Of a stretch of 6,612 nucleotides of DNA, positions 1 to 4,590 are shown in pieces. Each line of letters starts with the position of its first letter. Position 1 is the first letter of the stretch. The notes under the pieces were generated by a model. The model did not search any database and was not told where the DNA came from. It saw only the letters and a list, made by a program, of their open reading frames with translations. The position numbers and the translations under genes are program-made. Source of the stretch: Gammaproteobacteria bacterium (GTDB lineage Bacteria; Pseudomonadota; Gammaproteobacteria; UBA9214); NCBI GenBank assembly GCA_030632175.1, contig DAOVVG010000139.1:1-6612 (forward strand). Reading direction: 5' to 3'.

Positions 1-75
1 CAGCCGGTAAGGCGCCTGGATGAGGTCCGTGCTGCCAAGCAGCTGGATCTTGCCTGGAACGGCACGGCCGAATAA
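1..75 (+). CDS. C-terminal end of an unrecognised protein (partial)
   Basis: Frame 1 is open from the window edge to a TAA at 73-75. It encodes 24 residues ending in LDLAWNGTAE, and the start lies outside the window. The next gene on the same strand begins 27 bp later, so the two may be co-transcribed. In several gammaproteobacteria dgkA follows the phosphoethanolamine transferase gene eptA, but this tail does not look like an EptA C-terminus and is too short to assign. That it is coding at all rests on position and open frame, so the call is tentative. Confidence 0.45.
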   Translation, partial: QPVRRLDEVRAAKQLDLAWNGTAE

Positions 76-102
76 ACTGCGCTTTTGTGACTTGCACCAA
101 AT

Positions 103-468
103 ATGGCGACTGATCCGGGGAACACCGGCCTACGCAGACTGATCAAGGCTACCGGCTATTCCCTGCAGGGGCTGGCGGCCGCTTTTCGTCATGAGACGGC
201 CTTCAAACAGGAAGTAGCCCTTACCGTGATTTTGGTGCCGCTGGCCCTGTGGCTGGGGCAGTCCGGGCTGGAAAAAGCATTGTTGATTACTGTCTGGATG
301 CTGGTGCCGCTGTTCGAGTTGATGAACTCTGCGATCGAGGCGGTGGTTGACCGGATTGGCCCCGAACAGCATGCGTTGTCCGGTCGTGCCAAGGACATTG
401 GTTCTGCTGCTGTGCTGGTTGCCCTTGTAAATGCCGCTATCGTCTGGCTGTTGGTGCTGGTGTTCTGA
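103..468 (+). CDS. dgkA: Diacylglycerol kinase (DgkA, prokaryotic integral-membrane type)
   Basis: This inner-membrane enzyme phosphorylates diacylglycerol with MgATP to give phosphatidic acid. It returns to phospholipid synthesis the diacylglycerol released by lipid-headgroup transfer to envelope glycans. The 121-residue length matches the family (E. coli 122). The N-terminal amphipathic stretch with IKATGYS and a glutamate near residue 31 is followed by a first membrane helix (about 37-52) and a second (about 58-71). The signature ELMNSAIEAVVDRIG (72-86) contains Asn75 and Glu79, the latter matching the E. coli catalytic glutamate. The motif HALSGRAKDIGSAAV (90-104) leads into the third helix (about 102-120). 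No good Shine-Dalgarno site precedes the ATG. The start is chosen because it aligns with E. coli DgkA and lies just after the preceding stop codon. No eptA or other DAG-producing gene is visible. Confidence 0.96.
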   Translation: MATDPGNTGLRRLIKATGYSLQGLAAAFRHETAFKQEVALTVILVPLALWLGQSGLEKALLITVWMLVPLFELMNSAIEAVVDRIGPEQHALSGRAKDIGSAAVLVALVNAAIVWLLVLVF

Positions 469-510
469 TTCAAAAACTACGACACAGGCCAGCGACGACA
501 CCGGGCTGCT

Positions 511-576
511 GTAGGAGCGGACCTTGTCCGCGATCGTGTTCGTTCGGCAGTGATCGCGGACAAGGTCCGCTCCTGC
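511..576. repeat. REP-type inverted pair (BIME-like)
   Basis: Two 23-bp arms, 513-535 and 552-574, are perfect inverted copies separated by 16 nt. Each arm is itself a small hairpin: GCGGAC, loop CTT, GTCCGC. Just outside the palindrome the left unit carries GTAG (511-514) and the right unit, read on the - strand, GCAG. A GTAG head plus internal hairpin is the layout of REP units mobilised by RAYT transposases in Pseudomonas, Xanthomonas and relatives. No RAYT gene is in the window. Transcribed, the pair would form a stem of at least 23 bp between dgkA and the kinase gene. It has no T tract on either side, so it is more likely an mRNA 3'-end stabiliser or a neutral repeat than an intrinsic terminator. 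Confidence 0.85.
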
Positions 577-619
577 AAGAAAATCTTCCTCAATATATTC
601 TTAACAAGGTAACCACAAT

Positions 620-1555
620 ATGTCAGCATTGATCTGCGGTTCATTCGCCTACGACACCATTATGGTGTTCCAGGATAAATTCAAAAATCACATCCTGCCT
701 GACAAGGTACATATGCTGAACGTGTCTTTTTATGTGCCCGATATGCGCCGTGAATTCGGCGGCTGTGCGGGCAATATTGCCTATAACCTGCATCTGCTGG
801 GTGGCAAGCCGTTGCCAATGGGTACGGTGGGCAGTGACTTTGGCCCGTATGCTGAATGGATGGACAGGGTCGGGATTGATCGCACGTACGTGACTGTTGC
901 CGATGGCCGTTACACCGGGCAGGCTTATATCACCACGGACCTCGACGATAACCAGATAACCGCCTTTCATCCCGGCGCCATGGATGCATCGCACCAGAAC
1001 CGTGTCAGCGATGCGGCCGGCGTGAGCATCGGTATTCTTTCGCCCGATGGCCGCCAGGGTATGCTCGATCATGCCAGCCAGTTTGCCGATGCCGGTATCC
1101 CCTTTATCTTCGATCCAGGGCAGGGGCTGCCCATGTTTGACGGTGATGAGCTCAAGCGCTTTATCGACAAGGCCACCTGGGTCAGTGTGAACGATTACGA
1201 ACTGCAGATGTTGCAGGAACGTACCGGCCTGTCACCCCATGAAATTGCAGAACGTGTCGAGGCGCTGGTTGTCACGCTCGGCGCGGAAGGCTCGCATATC
1301 TACAAAGATGAACATCGCATTGATATTCCGGCTGCCACGGTCCGTGAGTTAAGTGACCCGACCGGTTGCGGTGACGCCTATCGCGCTGGCCTGTTGTTTG
1401 GCCTGATGAATGAGCTGGACTGGGAAACAACCGGCCGCATTGCCGCGCTCATGGGCGCCATCAAGATTGAGCAGCATGGCACCCAGAACCACAGTTTTAC
1501 CCAGGATGTGTTCCGGGCACGTTATCGGGAAAGTTTTGGCCAAACATTGCTCTGA
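620..1555 (+). CDS. PfkB/ribokinase-family sugar or nucleoside kinase
   Basis: This 311-residue cytoplasmic kinase probably transfers phosphate from ATP to a hydroxyl of a sugar or nucleoside. The first PfkB signature is at residues 47-61 (GGCAGNIAYNLHLLG), where the paired glycines help bind substrate. The NxxE motif of the family, tied to Mg and phosphate handling, is at 191-194 (NDYE). The second signature is at 246-252 (DPTGCGD), with Asp252 as the expected catalytic base and the anion hole in TGCG. Length is normal and all key residues are present. The ATG has an AAGGT site (606-610) nine bases upstream, and the N-terminus LICGSFAYDTI fits the first beta strand. Homologues are often labelled adenosine kinase or carbohydrate kinase. 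The substrate cannot be read from the sequence and neighbours give no pathway clue, so no symbol is assigned. Confidence 0.93.
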   Translation: MSALICGSFAYDTIMVFQDKFKNHILPDKVHMLNVSFYVPDMRREFGGCAGNIAYNLHLLGGKPLPMGTVGSDFGPYAEWMDRVGIDRTYVTVADGRYTGQAYITTDLDDNQITAFHPGAMDASHQNRVSDAAGVSIGILSPDGRQGMLDHASQFADAGIPFIFDPGQGLPMFDGDELKRFIDKATWVSVNDYELQMLQERTGLSPHEIAERVEALVVTLGAEGSHIYKDEHRIDIPAATVRELSDPTGCGDAYRAGLLFGLMNELDWETTGRIAALMGAIKIEQHGTQNHSFTQDVFRARYRESFGQTLL

Positions 1556-1564
1556 TCCGGTAGA

Positions 1565-1592
1565 TTCCTTAAACCGGTTTCCGGCCTATACT
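1565..1592 (+). promoter_or_regulatory. Possible sigma-70 promoter for the small secreted protein
   Basis: TATACT at 1587-1592 is a good -10 hexamer. A poor -35 candidate, TTCCTT (1565-1570), lies 16 bp upstream. The start codon follows 24 bases after the -10. The region sits between the kinase stop and the next gene, which otherwise would be read through from upstream. The weak -35 makes this tentative. Confidence 0.3.
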
Positions 1593-1616
1593 GAATAGAA
1601 GTCGTCGGAGAGTTCT

Positions 1617-2042
1617 ATGGTTTTATTAATATTGTCCCGGCCTTTAAAAGTCGTTCTGCCAGTGTTTCTGTTGGCACTTATGCTCGGGGTATCCGGCGTG
1701 GCGACAGCGGAAGAGGATCTCGGCAAGTCCCTGTTCCTGGTCTACGAATCCGACCGTGTGGTTGCTGTTAATGCAGAAACCGGCCAGTTCTTTGACCTTG
1801 TCCTGAGTGCCAAGGAGCGGATTCGTGACCGCCTTGTTGCCAATCGCGTTGCCATCCTGGTAACCAACCAGCGCTTTGCAGGCGTGGGTGCCTATCCGTC
1901 CGGGTGGAGCAGCATGCGCCGAAAGGCGGGCGAGAAAATCGTCAGTGCAGAAGCCGTTGATTATTCCGCGTTGATTGTGACCTCGGACCGTATCCTTACC
2001 TTTAACGGCAAGAGCGGTGCCTGGTCGGAGAAGCGGCGCTAG
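1617..2042 (+). CDS. Small secreted protein of three 39-residue beta repeats, function unknown
   Basis: The protein has 141 residues. An N-terminal signal peptide (basic R8/K11, hydrophobic 12-28, likely cut after ATA at 29-31) sends it to the periplasm or beyond. The mature part is three copies of one unit in exact 39-residue register: about 39-77, 78-116 and a shortened 117-141. Arg47, Arg86 and Arg125 align, as do Phe58, Trp97 and Trp136, then Glu67 with Glu106. The cores read LVYESDRVVAVNAETGQFF, ILVTNQRFAGVGAYPSGW and LIVTSDRILTFNGKSGAW. Copy one strongly resembles a PQQ-type beta-propeller blade, but three blades are too few for a closed propeller. No cysteine or enzyme motif is present. 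A GGAG site (1607-1610) six bases before the ATG supports the start. No family name is recognised. Confidence 0.85.
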   Translation: MVLLILSRPLKVVLPVFLLALMLGVSGVATAEEDLGKSLFLVYESDRVVAVNAETGQFFDLVLSAKERIRDRLVANRVAILVTNQRFAGVGAYPSGWSSMRRKAGEKIVSAEAVDYSALIVTSDRILTFNGKSGAWSEKRR

Positions 2043-2105
2043 TTGCCAGGTTGCAAGCACAAGCCTCATATCACAAATTGCCTGACGGCTACTTCTTCTG
2101 CTTGT

Positions 2106-2121
2106 ATGAGAATCTTCTCAT
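2106..2121. other. Short perfect palindrome resembling a degenerate Fur box
   Basis: ATGAGAA (2106-2112), TC, TTCTCAT (2115-2121) form a 7-bp perfect inverted repeat. It recalls the ATGAGAAT-C-ATTCTCAT form of the Fur site but lacks one base in the right half. It lies after the stop of the secreted protein gene and upstream of no gene on either strand, so a regulatory role is doubtful. The rest of 2043-2136 shows nothing recognisable. Confidence 0.2.
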
Positions 2122-2176
2122 GCGGTGTCTGCTGGCTTAATTGGGGTCTGTTCCTTATTTACCCCTTATTCACCAC

Positions 2177-2264
2177 CGTAGGATGGGTAAAGGAGCGTAG
2201 TGACGTACCCATCAAAACATGATTCCTGTTTCTGATGGGTACGCTTCGCTTTACCCATCCTACG
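2177..2264. repeat. Inner inverted repeat pair (GTAGGATGGGTA family)
   Basis: A 16-bp perfect inverted repeat, CGTAGGATGGGTAAAG (2177-2192) against 2249-2264, encloses a second perfect 11-bp pair, CGTACCCATCA (2204-2214) against 2233-2243. Each half can also fold alone: GATGGGTA (2182-2189) pairs with TACCCATC (2206-2213), and 2234-2241 pairs with 2252-2259. The left half has six more bases than the right between its hairpin arms. Two head-to-head hairpin units with a GTAG head resemble a REP doublet of a different sequence family from the one at 511-576. Confidence 0.7.
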
Positions 2265-2299
2265 ATCTGTCCCTTATTTACATAAATAAGGGACAGATC
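2264..2299. repeat. 17-bp perfect palindrome with a 2-nt centre
   Basis: GATCTGTCCCTTATTTA (2264-2280) is perfectly inverted at 2283-2299 around the dinucleotide CA. It forms the right end of the larger element and would extrude as a cruciform or a tight RNA hairpin at the 3' side of yajD. No T tract follows on either strand directly after the stem, so it is not a standard intrinsic terminator. Confidence 0.8.
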
Positions 2300-2343
2300 T
2301 CAATTAACCAGAATACTGATTCCAACTTTTTTTCAGTCTCGCT

Positions 2344-2727
2344 TCAGTCGCCCTTCTTAAGTAATTCACCAAGTCCTGCCAGTGGATTGTGCGTAACAGT
2401 GGCGTTGTCCTTGCTGCTTGCATCGGTGTTGCCCGTGCTTTCGCCGTCAAGATAGCGTGCATGCTCATTGTCGTGGCAGTACAGGCATAGCAGTTCCCAG
2501 TTGCTGCCATCCTCCGGATTATGGTCATGATTGTGGTCGCGGTGGTGCACTGTCAGTTCCTGCAGGTTTTCACGGGTGAACTCCCGGGAGCAGCGACCGC
2601 ATACCCAGGGGTACATCTTTAAGGACTTTGCCCGGTAATCCTGTTCGCGACTGCTGCGATTGCGTTGTGCGGCGGCGACAATTTCATCCAGTTTCTTGTT
2701 GTCGGGCGGGTTTGATTTACTGGCCAT
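2344..2727 (-). CDS. yajD: HNH nuclease-fold protein YajD
   Basis: This 127-residue cytoplasmic protein is a member of the small HNH family typified by E. coli YajD and closely matches its core as I recall it. A divergent lysine-rich N-terminus (1-30) is followed by the block YPWVCGRCSREF (39-50), with Cys43/Cys46. The catalytic HH of the HNH motif is at 61-62 in LTVHHRDHNHDHNPEDGSNW. The second zinc pair, Cys81/Cys84, is in LLCLYCHDNEH (79-89), with Asn76 and His85/His89 completing the motif. The C-terminal NPLAGLGELLKK matches the family tail. The family has a nuclease fold, but no physiological target is established to my knowledge. Its ATG lies inside the end of the upstream membrane-protein gene (11-bp overlap), which suggests translational coupling. 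GGGAAG about 11 bases upstream is a possible ribosome site. Confidence 0.93.
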   Translation of the reverse strand: MASKSNPPDNKKLDEIVAAAQRNRSSREQDYRAKSLKMYPWVCGRCSREFTRENLQELTVHHRDHNHDHNPEDGSNWELLCLYCHDNEHARYLDGESTGNTDASSKDNATVTHNPLAGLGELLKKGD

Positions 2728-3058
2728 GGTTATCTGCTTCCCGGTTCTCCGTGGTCTGTTTATTTAACCGGTTCTCAATCCGGCTCTCAAGTGAGGGCAC
2801 CAGAAGCAGCCGGTATTTCGGAAAGTCACGGGTCAGGATTACCTTCACGACCCAAATACCGACCGGAATGGAAACCAGCATGCCACCAATTTCCCCCCAG
2901 GTCTGGATGACGTCGGTTTGCACGCCGGTGGCAGCCCCGATAGCCCCAATCAACAGGCCGAGCAGAAAGCTGGCAAGTCCGCCGAAAACCACTACCCGCC
3001 AGGCCAGACTCCACCAGATGCGGATCGCGTAACTCCAGGTTACTTCTATCTTATCCAT
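2717..3058 (-). CDS. Small two-helix membrane protein, function unknown
   Basis: The protein has 113 residues with no signal peptide. A tryptophan-rich amphipathic N-terminus (WSYAIRIWWSLAWR, 8-21) leads into a glycine-rich membrane helix (about 22-43) containing LLGLLIGAIGAATG. A short loop follows, then a second helix (about 55-75), then a charged cytoplasmic tail (about 76-113) rich in Arg, Glu and Asn. Both termini are probably cytoplasmic by the positive-inside rule. No catalytic motif is visible and no named family is recognised. The start at 3058 lacks a strong Shine-Dalgarno site, but no better in-frame start appears. Its stop overlaps the yajD start by 11 bp, so the two form a - strand unit. 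A promoter would lie in 3059-3190, but no convincing hexamer pair was found. Confidence 0.8.
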   Translation of the reverse strand: MDKIEVTWSYAIRIWWSLAWRVVVFGGLASFLLGLLIGAIGAATGVQTDVIQTWGEIGGMLVSIPVGIWVVKVILTRDFPKYRLLLVPSLESRIENRLNKQTTENREADNHGQ

Positions 3059-3117
3059 GATGTTTCAGTCTTCGGTTGCGAAAAATATGTAAAGTTTTTG
3101 ATATGAACATCCTCAGG

Positions 3118-3134
3118 AATTTACACAATTTACA
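3118..3134. repeat. Tandem AATTTACA repeats in the divergent intergenic region
   Basis: AATTTACA occurs at 3118-3125 and 3127-3134, nine bases apart centre to centre. The inverse TGTAAA is at 3088-3093 and a TGTAA-AAA-TTACA palindrome is at 3230-3242. The direct pair is about 55-70 bases upstream of the candidate sigma-54 promoter, where an activator could bind. AT-rich DNA makes such matches common, so the role is uncertain. Confidence 0.3.
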
Positions 3135-3187
3135 GGACAAATGAACCAGACGATCAGTAATTGCATGAAATATATATAAAAAATATT

Positions 3188-3204
3188 TTGGTATAGAGTT
3201 TGCG
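3188..3204 (+). promoter_or_regulatory. Candidate sigma-54 (RpoN) -24/-12 promoter
   Basis: TTGGTATAGAGTTTGCG fits the consensus YTGGCACG-N4-TTGCW. It has the invariant GG at 3190-3191 and GC at 3202-3203 with exactly ten bases between, the full TTGC, and the A of GGCAC. The mismatches are the two C positions of CAC, the following G and the final W. An AT-rich stretch just upstream (3160-3188) could give the bend usual for such promoters. The start site would be near 3215, giving a leader of about 145 nt to the secreted coiled-coil protein. No RpoN activator gene is in the window. A competing sigma-70 reading with TTGACT (3213-3218) lacks a good -10. Confidence 0.55.
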
Positions 3205-3214
3205 TCATTATTTT

Positions 3215-3359
3215 GACTTCCTGTGTTTTTGTAAAAATTACAGACAGTATTCGCTGTGCACGGATGATCTGCTCAGGCCGGTAACCACGGGCTGCGGACA
3301 GCTAAAACAGCCAATGAGGGAGCAACATTCTAACAAGGTAATATTAAGGAGAATTAACG
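3215..3359 (+). promoter_or_regulatory. Long 5' leader with several possible hairpins
   Basis: If transcription starts near 3215, the leader is about 145 nt. Possible stems are 3221-3230 with 3234-3243 (CTGT...ACAG closing a T/A run, one mismatch), 3244-3247 with 3254-3257, and GCTG (3291-3294) with CAGC (3299-3302) around CGGA. GGCTG (3290-3294) could instead pair with CAGCC (3308-3312), so two folds exclude each other. It ends in a strong AAGGAG site (3346-3351) eight bases from the ATG. It does not match the c-di-GMP or cobalamin riboswitch patterns I know. Regulation is inferred only from length. Confidence 0.3.
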
Positions 3360-4127
3360 ATGAATATAAGCCGAATTTCTGTATTTACAGTCTGTTTTGC
3401 GGTCGGTCTGGCGATGGTTTCCGAGTCCAGTATGGCAAAGCGGAAGAAGAACAAATCGTCCAGCAGTCGATCCACCAGTGCCGAACAGTTGTCCTCAAAC
3501 GCTAACTCGAACAGTACGGGCTATCCCAATGGCCGGCCCTTTCAGGCAATAGAAGTTGATTTTGATGAACTCCACCTTCGTTTCGACACTATTGATACTG
3601 ACCTGGACGAGATTGCCCGGAATCTTATTAGAATTGGTCAGGCCGTCGTTAGAGTGGAGGCGAATACCAATACTATTATCACGGATATCGGCACGCTCGA
3701 TGGGAAAGTGGATGACGTCGCCGCTGATGTGACCATGCTGAAGAACACCCTGACAGTGCAGGTCAGTGTAGAGTCAGCAACTGTTGAGGAAAGAAATGCC
3801 GGGGTTGATTCCGACGTTATCCTGTATGTGCAGGTAATTCGCAATGGTATCGGTCTCCCTGGTCTGACCCAGGCTTCATTTAGCTACAGGAATTCATTCC
3901 CGGCTGATGCTGCGAGAATTTGTGAAGTGGCAATAGATCCTTGTTTCGAGGAAGGTGTTGGCGGTGGCGGTCTGTATAAAATACGGCTGGCAGTGGATGA
4001 GAGTGACAATACTTTCGCCGGTACCCTGATGGTTGAGGACAGGGCTGGGGCGGGGACCTCCCAGGTTACCTTTGATATTCCTGCAGCACCTGAAGAGCCA
4101 ACTCCGTTACCTGAACCTGCTGTTTAA
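3360..4127 (+). CDS. Secreted coiled-coil protein with a beta-sandwich-like C-terminal part, function unknown
   Basis: The protein has 255 residues. The signal peptide (1-26, hydrophobic 8-20, likely cut after SMA) is followed by a basic, serine-rich low-complexity linker (27-55, KRKKNKSSSSRSTS). Residues about 64-131 have spaced Ile/Leu/Val suited to a coiled coil (LDEIARNLIRIGQAVVRVE, then LDGKVDDVAADVTMLKNTL). Residues about 132-241 look like alternating beta strands, possibly Ig-like, with Cys188 and Cys195 able to form a small disulfide loop and a GVGGGG turn (199-204). The tail EEPTPLPEP is proline-rich. There is no lipobox, LPXTG or PEP-CTERM anchor. A strong AAGGAG site fixes the start. 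With its own sigma-54-like promoter and terminator it appears monocistronic. A surface or matrix structural role is plausible, but no family is recognised. Confidence 0.85.
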   Translation: MNISRISVFTVCFAVGLAMVSESSMAKRKKNKSSSSRSTSAEQLSSNANSNSTGYPNGRPFQAIEVDFDELHLRFDTIDTDLDEIARNLIRIGQAVVRVEANTNTIITDIGTLDGKVDDVAADVTMLKNTLTVQVSVESATVEERNAGVDSDVILYVQVIRNGIGLPGLTQASFSYRNSFPADAARICEVAIDPCFEEGVGGGGLYKIRLAVDESDNTFAGTLMVEDRAGAGTSQVTFDIPAAPEEPTPLPEPAV

Positions 4128-4151
4128 TAGCGTTTCGGATTGTACTGTCTG

Positions 4152-4184
4152 TAGCGGCGGCCCCGGGGTCGCCGCTATTTTTTT
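4152..4184 (+). terminator. Intrinsic (rho-independent) terminator
   Basis: An 11-bp GC-rich stem, 4152-4162 with 4167-4177 (one G-T pair) around CCGG, is followed at once by seven T residues (4178-4184). It begins 24 bases after the stop of the secreted coiled-coil gene. On the - strand no T tract follows the stem, so it acts in one direction. The stop codon of the converging - strand gene (4175-4177) lies inside the right arm. Confidence 0.93.
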
Positions 4185-4576
4185 ATGTGTTTTATATAAC
4201 GGGGGCTGTCAATTTGCTCCAGTTGCATGGATTCACCGTCAATCGAGAAAGTCGTATTGGTATCCTCAACGGTTAGTGTGCAACGCACCTCGCCACGCCA
4301 GTTGATCGGCAGCGGGGCGTGATCACGGTAGGTGAATATATTATCGACCAGGTCTCCGCCCTTGATGACGCAGGGGCACTCCGGCAGCTCGCCCTCTATT
4401 TCGATGTCGCTGACGGTCAGCTTGACGGCCTGTGTCCACAGGCTGTCTTCAATGGCACCTTCCATTTCCTGCAACAGGTGTACCTGTGAGAAGTGCAGGG
4501 TGATTTCGTTGTCGCCCTGTTCTATGGATTGCAGTTGTGCGCCGGGAATTTGCAGGGTGTTGGTTGTATCGCTCAT
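4175..4576 (-). CDS. Small cytoplasmic protein of unknown function, downstream of the DUF255 gene
   Basis: The protein has 133 residues, with no signal peptide or membrane helix. It is acidic and dominated by alternating hydrophobic strands: NEITLHFSQVHLL, AVKLTVSDIEIEG, GEVRCTLTVEDTNTTFSIDG. This suggests one all-beta domain. Cys67 and Cys69 (PECPC) are close together and a third cysteine is near residue 99. The basic tail RYIKHIKK ends in a stop embedded in the opposing terminator stem. It starts 14 bp after the stop of the thioredoxin-fold gene on the same strand and is probably co-transcribed with it. The only ribosome-site candidate is a weak CGAG near position -10. No family is recognised, so only the context gives a hint of function. 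Confidence 0.8.
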   Translation of the reverse strand: MSDTTNTLQIPGAQLQSIEQGDNEITLHFSQVHLLQEMEGAIEDSLWTQAVKLTVSDIEIEGELPECPCVIKGGDLVDNIFTYRDHAPLPINWRGEVRCTLTVEDTNTTFSIDGESMQLEQIDSPRYIKHIKK

Positions 4577-4590
4577 GGGTTGCTCGTTAT

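Larger units (their letters stand above)
2137..2307. mobile_element. MITE-like nested inverted-repeat element, about 171 bp, no coding capacity
   Basis: The outer ends are 25-bp inverted repeats (2137-2161 and 2283-2307) with three mismatches. Both begin TTAATTG and contain TCTGTYCCTTATTTA. Inside lie a second, unrelated inverted pair (2177-2264) and an extra copy of the TCTGTCCCTTATTTA motif (2265-2280) abutting the right end. Short ORFs here are incidental and no transposase is present. TTAA stands at both tips. It could be part of the repeat or a duplicated target. From memory, GGGACAGA-type motifs recur between genes in many proteobacteria near IS200/RAYT-like transposases; this was not searched. 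The element lies between the 3' end of the secreted protein gene and the 3' end of yajD, a spot where insertion would do little harm. Confidence 0.6.

Noticed and set aside
602..614. TAACAAGGTAACC is identical to a stretch near the 3' end of 16S rRNA.
   Set aside because: Only 13 bases match and nothing rRNA-like surrounds them. The AAGGT simply serves as the ribosome site of the kinase gene.
2106..2121. A Fur box.
   Set aside because: It lacks one base of the half-site spacing and does not lie upstream of any gene, so it is kept only as a low-confidence palindrome.
2219..2455. A 78-codon + strand ORF across the palindromic element.
   Set aside because: It runs through the inverted repeats and then antisense to yajD. 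There is no ribosome site, and the sequence composition reflects repeats.
3150..3163. An IHF site (ATCAG...TTG) upstream of the sigma-54 candidate.
   Set aside because: The spacing between the half motifs is one base too short and the first position does not match the consensus.
3244..3330. A c-di-GMP (GEMM) or cobalamin riboswitch in the leader.
   Set aside because: The hallmark GEMM core (GGGACGCAAAGCC-like) and the cobalamin box are absent. Only short generic hairpins are seen.
4085..4127. A PEP-CTERM sorting signal at the end of the secreted coiled-coil protein.
   Set aside because: The tail is proline-rich but has no hydrophobic helix or basic end after it, so it cannot be an exosortase signal.
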